From Victivallales bacterium (GTDB lineage: Bacteria > Verrucomicrobiota > Lentisphaeria > Oligosphaerales > Oligosphaeraceae), in the NCBI GenBank assembly GCA_017963875.1, contig JAGCTA010000086.1:1-6197 (forward strand): 6,197 nucleotides of DNA, given 5' to 3'. The notes under the pieces were generated by a model, which worked only from the letters and a program-made list of their open reading frames with translations, searched no databases and was not told the DNA's origin. Each line of letters starts with the position of its first letter. The stretch's first letter is position 1. The position numbers and the translations under genes are program-made. Shown here piece by piece: positions 1 to 6,151 of the stretch.

Positions 1-1
1 C

Positions 2-112
2 AAGAAGGAGCCTGATAAGAAGGACGACGCCAAGAAGGAGCCTGAAAAGAAAGACGACGATAAGAAGGAACCTGACAAGAAGGAACCTGATAAGAAGGAC
101 GATAAGAAAGAT
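2..112 (+). repeat. In-frame tandem repeat encoding KKEPD/KKDD units
   Basis: Bases 2-31 and 32-61 are a 30-nt direct repeat matching at 26 of 30 positions by hand comparison. Bases 62-76 and 77-91 are a 15-nt direct repeat differing only at the last base (GAC versus GAT). The array then decays into KKDD and KKD. Period lengths are multiples of 3, so copy-number changes would keep the reading frame. The top strand is nearly all purine except for the CCT proline codons. Confidence 0.8.
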
Positions 113-115
113 TGA
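2..115 (+). CDS. C-terminal end of an unidentified protein with a charged KKEPD/KKDD repeat tail
   Basis: The frame beginning at base 2 is open from the window edge to a TGA at 113-115 and gives 37 residues made almost only of Lys, Asp, Glu and Pro. The order is KKEPD-KKDDA-KKEPE-KKDDD-KKEPD-KKEPD-KKDD-KKD. The other two forward frames are interrupted or give no sensible product, and the exact three-base periodicity of the repeat supports this frame. Such a tail has no hydrophobic residues, so it should be disordered. Charged tails of this kind occur on many nucleic-acid-binding, ribosome-associated and envelope proteins, so the repeat alone does not reveal a function. The body of the protein lies upstream of the window. 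The histidine kinase gene starts 20 nt after the stop with no terminator between, so the two may be co-transcribed. Confidence 0.8.
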   Translation, partial: KKEPDKKDDAKKEPEKKDDDKKEPDKKEPDKKDDKKD

Positions 116-135
116 TTTGTATCTTTTAATTTCGT

Positions 136-2058
136 ATGACATTATTTATGCAACAATTGACATTTGCATTGCTGGATGTTGTTCCAGCAACGTGTGTCTT
201 TTTGTTGCTTCATTTTTTCAGACATGCCATCGGCCACCACTCGCTTCACATTCTGATGGGGGTCTTTCTTCTGTTGGGCGTTTTGAGCGGTCTTCCAAAC
301 TTCATTCAGGCTTTTGAAGCGCCAACATTATCCGCTCCATTGAGTTACGGTGCTCTTAGCATCCCTGTCTTTTCTATTCTGCTGCTGATATACGAAATCC
401 ACGGCACCGTGGAAACACAACGGATTATTCTGGGGCTTTCGCTGACCCTACTCGCCATTGGGACATTTTCCATGATATGCCTGAATTATTATTCAGATAC
501 AGTATTCACCATGTTCCATGCGAAAATGAATCTGGCGCGTTTCATTGGAAATCTCCGCCAAGGACTTTTCATATTCACGGTCACGCAATTGATTCTGTTT
601 CTCAGCATACCGATTCTCTTCCAAGCATTGAGAAACTTCAGATGTCCGTTCGGCATAAGCCTGCTTGTCTGTAATTGCCTTGTCTATTTTTGCAGCGAAT
701 TGAACATCATGTACTTATATCCAAATTTCATCACCCGTGACGCGTATATCCTCTGGGGAATGAAATTCATTGCGGCATGTGTTGTCTCCGCTATTATCGC
801 CTGTTATTTGCGGATTTCAACGCCGATAACTTTTGAAAGGAAACGGACTTTCGGCATTATCACAAGCATCTTCCGCCATCTGCAAACAAATGACACGCTA
901 CGAAAATCCATGGCAGAATGGGCGGAAAAATACCAAAACGTCCTGAATCATTCCATGGACCTCATATTTATCGTTGATCCCAAGGGATATGTCGTCAACG
1001 CCAATCTTGCTGTTTACAGAGTGTTGGGCAACAACCTTGACAATCGCCTGAACATCCACGATTTCCTCAAGGATTCACAAGGGGTTCCGTTCAGCATCCC
1101 TCAAGCGTGGTTCCAGGAAATCCTGGCGGACACATCGGATGCCAAGCCCGCAAGTTATTATCACATGTTACTCACTCCGCCTGGTTCCGAAAAACAAATG
1201 GAGATTGACTTCAACCTCTCCCACGCCTCTGTGGATGGAGAGCCGTTGGCGTTGCTCATTGCCCGTGACATGACAGAACAGCGCAATCAGGAACGTCAGA
1301 AAGCGCAACTCCAGGAGCAATTGTTTCACTCGCAACGTCTTGAATCCCTTGGAGTCCTTGCAGGCGGCGTCGCCCACGACTTCAACAATCTCCTGCATTC
1401 CATCCAGGGAAGCGCAGATGTCCTCAGGCAGCAACATCTTGATTCTACATCTCTAAATATGGTCTCAAACATTGATGAGGCGACAAAACGTGCGGCAAAA
1501 CTGACAAACCAACTTCTTGGATTCGCAAGAAAAGGCAATTATAATCTTGAAACCATTGAATTGGAACATCTTCTGTTGCAAGTATCACAGTTGTTTAAAA
1601 CGACCTGCCATGACATTACATTCAAAACGCTCATTGAGCCTGGCCAAATGACAATTCGGGCAGACAGCACGCAACTCCAGCAAGTCATATTAAATCTGCT
1701 CTTGAATGCACGGGATGCCATAGACCAGGACGTCGCCAATCCTAAAATCGTGCTTCGCGGCGAGCGAGTCAGGGAAAACACACCCGAATGGCAGCATCGG
1801 CCCGATAAAGAAAAGCATGACGCCCAGAACTATGTCTGCATCAAAGTCAAGGACAACGGCTGCGGCATGTCGCAGGAAGTCATGAAGCATATATTCGAGC
1901 CTTTCTACACGACCAAGGGAATCGGCAAGGGTACAGGCATGGGGCTTGCAATGGCTTACGGCTGCATCGAAAATCTCCATGGGTGGATTCATGTCGATTC
2001 CAAGCCTAACCAGGGGACAGAGTTCACAGTCGTCCTTCCCATCACCAATGCCTCCTGA
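136..2058 (+). CDS. Membrane-bound PAS-domain sensor histidine kinase (no receiver domain)
   Basis: This 640-residue protein should autophosphorylate on His and pass the phosphate to a response regulator that is not in the window. Residues 1-228 hold about seven hydrophobic segments (near 8-28, 36-56, 70-88, 96-117, 142-163, 172-194 and 205-226), recalling the 7TM sensor modules of some kinases. A PAS-like domain follows (about 264-380), then a Gln/Glu-rich coiled linker (about 380-402). The H-box is GGVAHDFNNLL with the phospho-acceptor His414. The ATPase domain has an N-box (NLLLNARDAI, Asn524), G1 (DNGCGM, 573-578), F-box (FEPFYTTK, 587-594) and G2 (GKGTGMGL, 597-604), all intact. The GG-x-AHDFNNLL form is typical of the NtrB-like group, whose members often carry a C-terminal receiver; here the protein stops after the ATPase domain. 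An in-frame TAA at 127-129 rules out starts upstream of 136. No Shine-Dalgarno is visible, and ATG 148 is an alternative start. The signal sensed is unknown. Confidence 0.93.
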   Translation: MTLFMQQLTFALLDVVPATCVFLLLHFFRHAIGHHSLHILMGVFLLLGVLSGLPNFIQAFEAPTLSAPLSYGALSIPVFSILLLIYEIHGTVETQRIILGLSLTLLAIGTFSMICLNYYSDTVFTMFHAKMNLARFIGNLRQGLFIFTVTQLILFLSIPILFQALRNFRCPFGISLLVCNCLVYFCSELNIMYLYPNFITRDAYILWGMKFIAACVVSAIIACYLRISTPITFERKRTFGIITSIFRHLQTNDTLRKSMAEWAEKYQNVLNHSMDLIFIVDPKGYVVNANLAVYRVLGNNLDNRLNIHDFLKDSQGVPFSIPQAWFQEILADTSDAKPASYYHMLLTPPGSEKQMEIDFNLSHASVDGEPLALLIARDMTEQRNQERQKAQLQEQLFHSQRLESLGVLAGGVAHDFNNLLHSIQGSADVLRQQHLDSTSLNMVSNIDEATKRAAKLTNQLLGFARKGNYNLETIELEHLLLQVSQLFKTTCHDITFKTLIEPGQMTIRADSTQLQQVILNLLLNARDAIDQDVANPKIVLRGERVRENTPEWQHRPDKEKHDAQNYVCIKVKDNGCGMSQEVMKHIFEPFYTTKGIGKGTGMGLAMAYGCIENLHGWIHVDSKPNQGTEFTVVLPITNAS

Positions 2059-2068
2059 GTCCATTGTC

Positions 2069-2097
2069 GTTACATATATTCCATTTTTCCATATCAT
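2069..2097 (+). promoter_or_regulatory. Candidate sigma70-type promoter for nagA and the downstream gene
   Basis: GTTACA at 2069-2074 (4 of 6 matches to TTGACA) and TATCAT at 2092-2097 (5 of 6 matches to TATAAT) are separated by exactly 17 nt in the AT-rich gap between the kinase and nagA. Transcription would start near 2103-2105, leaving a leader of about 22-24 nt that still includes the ribosome binding site. No operator-like palindrome is evident. The call rests on consensus matching only, in a phylum whose promoters are poorly mapped. Confidence 0.35.
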
Positions 2098-2115
2098 AAA
2101 AACAATCTACGCAAA

Positions 2116-2119
2116 AGGA
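2116..2119 (+). promoter_or_regulatory. Ribosome binding site of nagA
   Basis: AGGA within AAAAGGAA lies 7 nt before the ATG at 2127 and supports that start. The leader resembles that of the gene starting at 6152 (AAAGGAAAA, then an A/C-rich spacer and ATG). Confidence 0.6.
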
Positions 2120-2126
2120 AACACAC

Positions 2127-3266
2127 ATGGCACTTCTCATCAAAAACGCGCCTCTTGTCTCGCCAGACATCGAACTATTCAATGCTGCAATTCTCTGCGA
2201 CAATGGCGTCATCAAAGGCGTCTTCGCAGACGGTGCTACCTTGCCCTCGACCGATACCGTCTATGACGCCGCTGGCAAACTCGTCGTCCCTGGCTTTATC
2301 GATATGCATTTCCATGGCGGCATGGGCCTGGAGACGACGTCTTCCAACCCGAAGGCAATGGAAATCATCGCAAATGCAAAAGTCAAGGAAGGCGTGACAT
2401 CCATCTGCCCGACGACGCTGACGCTTTCAGAAGAAATGCTCGCTGCCAGCCTAAAGAACATCGAAGCCTACCGCAAGAATCCCACGGGGGCGAAGGTCAT
2501 CGGTACCCACCTGGAAGGGCCATACATCAACACGGAATGCCGTGGCGCACAAAATCCCGCCTACGTCCGCACGCCTGACATCGCAGAAGTGCTCCGCCTG
2601 AACGCCATCTCGCCCGTTTCCCTCATCACCTACGCCATCGAAGTCGAAGGTGCCGTGGATTTCACGGAGCAACTTTTGGCGGCGCACATTCTCCCAAGTT
2701 GCGGCCACACCAACGCAACGCTAGCGCAATTCGAGGCAGGCCGCGCCAAAGGCCTCTCGCGGCTGACGCATTTCTGCAACCAAATGACCAAACTCCACCA
2801 TCGCGAAATCGGACTCGTCGGCGCGGGACTCTATCATGACGATGTCTATGTCGAAATGATCTGCGATAAAATCCACCTCCACCCCGACATGATCCGACTC
2901 GCCTTCAAGTGCAAGCCCATCGATAAAATCCTCCTCATCACCGACGCAATGGAAGCGACGGGGCTCGCCGACGGCAACTATCAGATCGGCGGTTTGGCAG
3001 TCGTTGTTTCCGACGGAGCCGCGAGACTTGCCTCCAACGGTGCGCTCGCAGGCAGCACGCTCCAGTTCAACACCGCCTTCAAGAACATCCTTGAAGAAAC
3101 GCGTACTCCGCTCCCCGAAGCCGTCAAGACAACCTCATGGAACCAGGCACGCAACCTCGGCATCACAAATCTCGGCAAAATCGAGGCGGGCTATGTTGCC
3201 GACATCGCCGTCCTTGACGACGCCTTCAAAGTGGCCGCCACGTTCATCAACGGCAAACAGGCATAA
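2127..3266 (+). CDS. nagA: N-acetylglucosamine-6-phosphate deacetylase
   Basis: This cytoplasmic amidohydrolase converts GlcNAc-6-phosphate to glucosamine-6-phosphate plus acetate, feeding amino-sugar catabolism and cell-wall recycling. At 379 residues it is close to E. coli NagA (382). Family signatures appear in order: VPGFIDMHFHGG with the H61-x-H63 pair, HLEGPYIN with metal ligand Glu130, GHTNAT with His194, THFCNQM with His215, HHRE with the probable substrate-phosphate-binding Arg226, DKIHLHP with His250, and LITDAM with the catalytic Asp273. The C-terminal GKIEAGYVADIAVLD strand is also typical. These line up with E. coli Glu131, His195, His216 and Asp273. E. coli lacks the HxH pair, so this enzyme may bind a second metal, as in Bacillus-type NagA. 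It shows Gln219 where Ala is usual (NAM) and Lys248 where Gly is common (DGxH). No nagB, nagK or transporter is in the window. It is followed after 24 nt by a secreted carbohydrate-binding protein. Confidence 0.95.
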   Translation: MALLIKNAPLVSPDIELFNAAILCDNGVIKGVFADGATLPSTDTVYDAAGKLVVPGFIDMHFHGGMGLETTSSNPKAMEIIANAKVKEGVTSICPTTLTLSEEMLAASLKNIEAYRKNPTGAKVIGTHLEGPYINTECRGAQNPAYVRTPDIAEVLRLNAISPVSLITYAIEVEGAVDFTEQLLAAHILPSCGHTNATLAQFEAGRAKGLSRLTHFCNQMTKLHHREIGLVGAGLYHDDVYVEMICDKIHLHPDMIRLAFKCKPIDKILLITDAMEATGLADGNYQIGGLAVVVSDGAARLASNGALAGSTLQFNTAFKNILEETRTPLPEAVKTTSWNQARNLGITNLGKIEAGYVADIAVLDDAFKVAATFINGKQA

Positions 3267-3290
3267 AACAACCCAAGAGAAGTCAACGAC

Positions 3291-5873
3291 ATGAAAAAAC
3301 TGCTGATTATCTGCGTCTTATTCATTGGCCTTGTGTCTCTCAAAGCCTCTGTTGCTCCAGGCGAAAATCTTCTTATCAACGGCATCTTCAATGCGGAAGC
3401 AATCGATCAGGTGACTGGGTTGTCTCCAAGGTACCCCGACCACTGGAATCCAACAGGGGCGGTCAAATACCTCAACTACTCGCGAACGGGCGGTCCTAAT
3501 GGCATGGGTGCCATCAGTTTTTCTGCGACTGATGGTATTAATGGTTCAGAAGTCACGTTGCGACAGCAGGATATAACTCTTGTTCCAGGAGAGAAATACA
3601 GGATTTCCGCAATGGTCAAAACAGTTGACTTCAACAGTCCGAACTGTGGCATCACGGTATATAATCAAGGCTGGCATGGTTCTAGCGGCATGAAGAAATT
3701 CCCCGCAAATCAGGACTGGACGCGCATGTCAGCCGATTTCAACCTCGTTTCCTCCAAGGACAACTGGTATGGAGTCGTGCTGTACGCATGCAATTTCACG
3801 GGCACTCTTGAAATCGCTGACGTCAAATTGGAGGCGATTTCCGAAGCGGCACTTAAGTTAAGCAAAGCCAGCGATTTAGTGCAACGGCTTGCTATGCCGA
3901 TGCTTGTCCCATGGAAACCACTTCTGAACAATATCCCGCTTAACCACAATGGGCAGCCCCCTGAAATGACTTTCCGCTTCTTCGGCAAACTCCCGCAAGA
4001 CGCTCATGCGGAGGACTATGAGGTCCGCTATTCAACAAACGACAGCCCTGCGGCAACTGTCCCGCTCGTCAACACTGGCATTGTACTGCCACTAAAGGAT
4101 ATCAAGGCCCCTGGGGACTTCCCGCTGACCGTCGCCATCGTCGATAAGAAGACTGGCAACGCCATCTATGAGCGGACGCATTCCGCAACTGCTATCGTCC
4201 TGCCTGAAACCACCGACAAGGGACACAGGCGGCTCAACAACCTTGTCGTCGAAATCCTCAACGCACCGCTGGCGAAGACCACAGACGCACAGACATTCGA
4301 TTTCTGCACCATGCGCAGTGGATGGATTTTCATCGCCGCACAAGACGCCGCCGCCGATTCCCTTGAAATCATGCTGGATGGGAAACTCGTTGTCATCAAT
4401 TCGCAGACACCGAGACTTGAGAACTTCCGAGACGTGCTCATCGGCGGACACACGCTGGAAATCAAAGGTGCTGTCAACGGCGGGCGGATTGTCGTCCGCT
4501 CCATTCCCGAAATCTTCAACTACTGCCCAGGCATCAACAACGGCGTGCCTGAAAACCCGCCCTTTGACTGGGAATTCCAAAAGAGGTACGTCCTGCCCGC
4601 CGTCACGACGCAGAATGGCGGAAACATTCCGCAGGAACATCGCAAGGAGTTCTTCGATGCTGGCTACAAATGGATTGCGAACCTCGGCACCGTCAATGTC
4701 AAGGCCGATGAACTCGTCCGTCGCCTAGATACCTGCGCAGGCATGAACAATCCCGCCTATCAGGGCGTCAGTTGTGACGAACAGTTCTTCAATCAGGTCA
4801 GTTCCATCATGCCATACACCGACGGCATGAAGAAATTCGTCCCGAAAAACGACCATGTCATCTACACATGGATTACAAACCAGCCTTCTGTCGTTGGTCT
4901 GCACAACGACTTCATTGCCGAGTGCCTCAATGCCTGCCATGGTCGCGGACGGCTCATCAGCGAGGTCTATTGCCGCACCAAAAGGACGTTGAAAAACGCA
5001 CAGGAATACCTGGACAACAACATCATTGAAAGGACAAAAGCCTATAAGAGGTTCTATCCGAACATCATCGACCACTGGGGCATCATCCTCGGCAACTTCA
5101 ACCAGATTCCCATCCTCTCGCTCGCACATCATCCCAATGTCGATTACAAATACTACCTCGACATGCAGTTCAATCTGCTCGCCAATAATCCAGAATGTAA
5201 AGACATGGCCATAACGGGCTATTGGGGAAGTTACTACGCCGACCATGAACTCCATCGCTGGGCTTTCATGCTGACACGACACTACTGCGTCGAGGGCAAG
5301 ACAACCATGCTCTCCGACGAATACGGCTTCTCCTACGCCCCTGGCCACATCAAGAACGGCGACTTTGACAACGGATTCGACCACTGGACCACCAGCGGCA
5401 ATGTCACCAACGGCAAACATACGGGCTTCGCATCCAATTCGCATAACCGCTGGGGCGGGAACGGCGGCGCAGGCGATACATTCGCTGTCTTCACAAAAGA
5501 GGAAGACGAAGTCAGCACGGTCACTCAGGTTGCCAAGGGCTTTGTCCCTGGCAAAGCGTACTGCCTGCAATTCTCCACCGTCGATTACAACGATGTCAAG
5601 GCGAGCCGCCTCAATCCACGCCAGTTCGGCATCAATGTCACCCTGGATGACGGTGCGCAGATTCGCAAGGACCTGTCATGGCTCCATATCGACAAACGAG
5701 TCAAGGGCCGCTACGCGCACAACAACGGCGTTGCCCGCTGCAACCTGCATCACATCGTGTTCATCGCCACCAAGCCAGAAATCACCGTCACCTTCGACAA
5801 CGCAAAGGCACTCAAGGGTGAAGCGCTTGGCCTGAACTACGTCATGCTCAATCCATTCCTGCTTGAAAAATAA
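3291..5873 (+). CDS. Secreted multidomain protein: two carbohydrate-binding-like domains flanking a probable TIM barrel (putative glycosidase)
   Basis: The 860-residue product has a Sec signal peptide (MKKLL, hydrophobic core 4-17, likely cleavage after ASVA at 22). Residues 24-183 look like a jelly-roll carbohydrate-binding domain (NLLINGIFN opening, ITLVPGEKYRISAMVK strand, LEIADVKLEAI ending). Residues 205-305 and 315-405 look like two further beta domains. Residues 430-675 alternate strands and helices like a TIM barrel, with strand-like segments near 434, 458, 490, 521, 553, 590 and 639. Acidic residues at or near predicted strand ends are Asp496/Glu497 (GVSCDEQF), Glu558 (LISEVY), Asp594 (IIDHWG) and Asp651/Glu653. 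Residues 685-860 form a second binding-type domain (HIKNGDFDNGFDHW, ending LNYVMLNPF). I recognise the layout as a secreted family common in PVC bacteria but know no characterised member or CAZy assignment, so hydrolase activity is inferred. Signal peptide confidence is high and catalytic function low. A weak AAGAGAAG at 3275-3282 may serve as ribosome binding site. Confidence 0.85.
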   Translation: MKKLLIICVLFIGLVSLKASVAPGENLLINGIFNAEAIDQVTGLSPRYPDHWNPTGAVKYLNYSRTGGPNGMGAISFSATDGINGSEVTLRQQDITLVPGEKYRISAMVKTVDFNSPNCGITVYNQGWHGSSGMKKFPANQDWTRMSADFNLVSSKDNWYGVVLYACNFTGTLEIADVKLEAISEAALKLSKASDLVQRLAMPMLVPWKPLLNNIPLNHNGQPPEMTFRFFGKLPQDAHAEDYEVRYSTNDSPAATVPLVNTGIVLPLKDIKAPGDFPLTVAIVDKKTGNAIYERTHSATAIVLPETTDKGHRRLNNLVVEILNAPLAKTTDAQTFDFCTMRSGWIFIAAQDAAADSLEIMLDGKLVVINSQTPRLENFRDVLIGGHTLEIKGAVNGGRIVVRSIPEIFNYCPGINNGVPENPPFDWEFQKRYVLPAVTTQNGGNIPQEHRKEFFDAGYKWIANLGTVNVKADELVRRLDTCAGMNNPAYQGVSCDEQFFNQVSSIMPYTDGMKKFVPKNDHVIYTWITNQPSVVGLHNDFIAECLNACHGRGRLISEVYCRTKRTLKNAQEYLDNNIIERTKAYKRFYPNIIDHWGIILGNFNQIPILSLAHHPNVDYKYYLDMQFNLLANNPECKDMAITGYWGSYYADHELHRWAFMLTRHYCVEGKTTMLSDEYGFSYAPGHIKNGDFDNGFDHWTTSGNVTNGKHTGFASNSHNRWGGNGGAGDTFAVFTKEEDEVSTVTQVAKGFVPGKAYCLQFSTVDYNDVKASRLNPRQFGINVTLDDGAQIRKDLSWLHIDKRVKGRYAHNNGVARCNLHHIVFIATKPEITVTFDNAKALKGEALGLNYVMLNPFLLEK

Positions 5874-5977
5874 CAAAAGTTCTACTATATCAACCACCTA
5901 CAAAACAACACGCTCTATTTCCATAAGGGACGGTAATTGCATGTCAAGAAGAATGTGCAAAGCCGCCTAAGGGATTC

Positions 5978-6042
5978 AAAATCAGTACCCCAAAAGACGT
6001 AAATATCAGTATACCCCGAAGGGGTCAAATATCAGTAACCCC
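5978..6042 (+). repeat. Three direct copies of an (A)AATATCAGTA(n)CCCC unit
   Basis: Copies are AAAATCAGTACCCC at 5978-5991, AAATATCAGTATACCCC at 6001-6017 and CAAATATCAGTAACCCC at 6026-6042. The shared ATCAGTA cores begin at 5981, 6005 and 6031, so the periods are 24 and 26 nt, between two and two and a half helical turns. Each unit runs directly into the left arm of a CCCC/GGGG hairpin. In the first copy that hairpin is lost (CCCCAAAAGACG). Confidence 0.75.
6013..6025. repeat. Hairpin 1: ACCCC-GAA-GGGGT
   Basis: A perfect 5-bp inverted repeat (6013-6017 with 6021-6025) around a GAA loop. It lies between the second and third ATCAGTA units. It is not followed by a T-run on either strand, so it is unlikely to be an intrinsic terminator. 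Confidence 0.7.
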
Positions 6043-6067
6043 AGGTTGAGCGAAGCGAAACCTGGGG
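6039..6067. repeat. Hairpin 2: nine-base-pair stem with an inner GCGAAGC mini-hairpin
   Basis: CCCCAGGTT at 6039-6047 pairs perfectly with AACCTGGGG at 6059-6067. The 11-nt interior contains GCGAAGC at 6050-6056, itself able to close as GC-GAA-GC. That heptamer is known from nucleic-acid chemistry as an exceptionally stable DNA mini-hairpin. The + strand after the stem is GAAGCCGAACC, so there is no terminator T-tract. Confidence 0.8.
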
Positions 6068-6088
6068 GAAGCCGAACCAAAAGAATTC

Positions 6089-6105
6089 CGACCTCGAAGA
6101 GGTCG
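6089..6105. repeat. Hairpin 3: CGACCTC-GAA-GAGGTCG
   Basis: A perfect 7-bp stem (6089-6095 with 6099-6105) with the same GAA loop as the other two hairpins. Flanking CCAA (6077-6080) and TTGG (6117-6120) could extend it through an internal loop. It lies 46 nt before the next start codon, so in mRNA it would sit in the leader if transcription starts upstream of it. Confidence 0.75.
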
Positions 6106-6151
6106 AACCTTCCCTCTTGGTAAATAGAGCAAAACAACAAAGGAAAACAAC

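Larger units (their letters stand above)
5966..6120. repeat. REP/MITE-like hairpin-rich intergenic repeat block
   Basis: This block of about 155 nt combines three ATCAGTA-CCCC direct units with three perfect hairpins and has no coding potential. Its outer edges are loosely inverted: CCTAAGGGA at 5966-5974 against the complement of TCCCTCTTGG at 6111-6120 (CCAAGAGGGA), differing by a few bases. CCAA 6077-6080 can also pair with TTGG 6117-6120 around the last hairpin. No transposase is present. The density of self-complementary sequence suggests a non-autonomous mobile or REP-like element or a structured RNA. Boundaries are estimates, and calling it dispersed needs a genome search. Confidence 0.5.
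5874..6151 (+). other. Intergenic region with no gene; left half featureless, right half hairpin repeats
   Basis: Bases 5874-5965 are AT-rich and show no terminator, since no stem followed by a T-run exists after the TAA at 5871-5873. The only translatable item is a nine-codon frame at 5941-5970. Bases 5966-6120 hold the repeat block described separately. Bases 6121-6151 are an A-rich leader with an AGGA ribosome binding site at 6141-6144 for the next gene. Confidence 0.75.

Noticed and set aside
117..317. Plus-strand frame of 66 codons overlapping the kinase start
   Set aside because: It overlaps the kinase membrane domain out of frame, lacks a ribosome binding site and shows no protein-like pattern.
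1690..2097. Minus-strand frame covering the end of the kinase gene
   Set aside because: It overlaps the conserved ATPase motifs of the kinase on the other strand and has no recognisable content or ribosome binding site.
3291..3356. Lipoprotein signal peptide on the 860-residue protein
   Set aside because: The only early cysteine (residue 8) is inside the hydrophobic core and lacks a lipobox, so an ordinary Sec signal peptide is the better reading.
4092..4640. Minus-strand frame of 182 codons and an overlapping plus-strand frame (4168-4728)
   Set aside because: Both are shadows of the same secreted-protein gene; the plus-strand one is a Ser/Arg/Thr-rich out-of-frame translation with no domain.
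4725..5570. Long minus-strand open frame of 281 codons
   Set aside because: It lies entirely within the 860-residue gene, whose C-rich third positions suppress stops on the opposite strand. The translation has no recognisable domain, and the plus-strand frame has a signal peptide and coherent domains.
5978..6042. CRISPR array
   Set aside because: Only three short, imperfect units with spacers of about 10 nt and no cas gene; the spacing and hairpin content do not fit.
6039..6080. Intrinsic transcription terminator at the strong 9-bp hairpin
   Set aside because: No T-run follows the stem on the + strand. On the minus strand the following bases are TTACTGATATTT, which is interrupted, and there is no minus-strand gene to terminate.
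6098..6126. Promoter for the gene at 6152 using TAAATA (6121-6126) as the -10 box
   Set aside because: No acceptable -35 hexamer lies 16-18 nt upstream, so consensus support is too weak.
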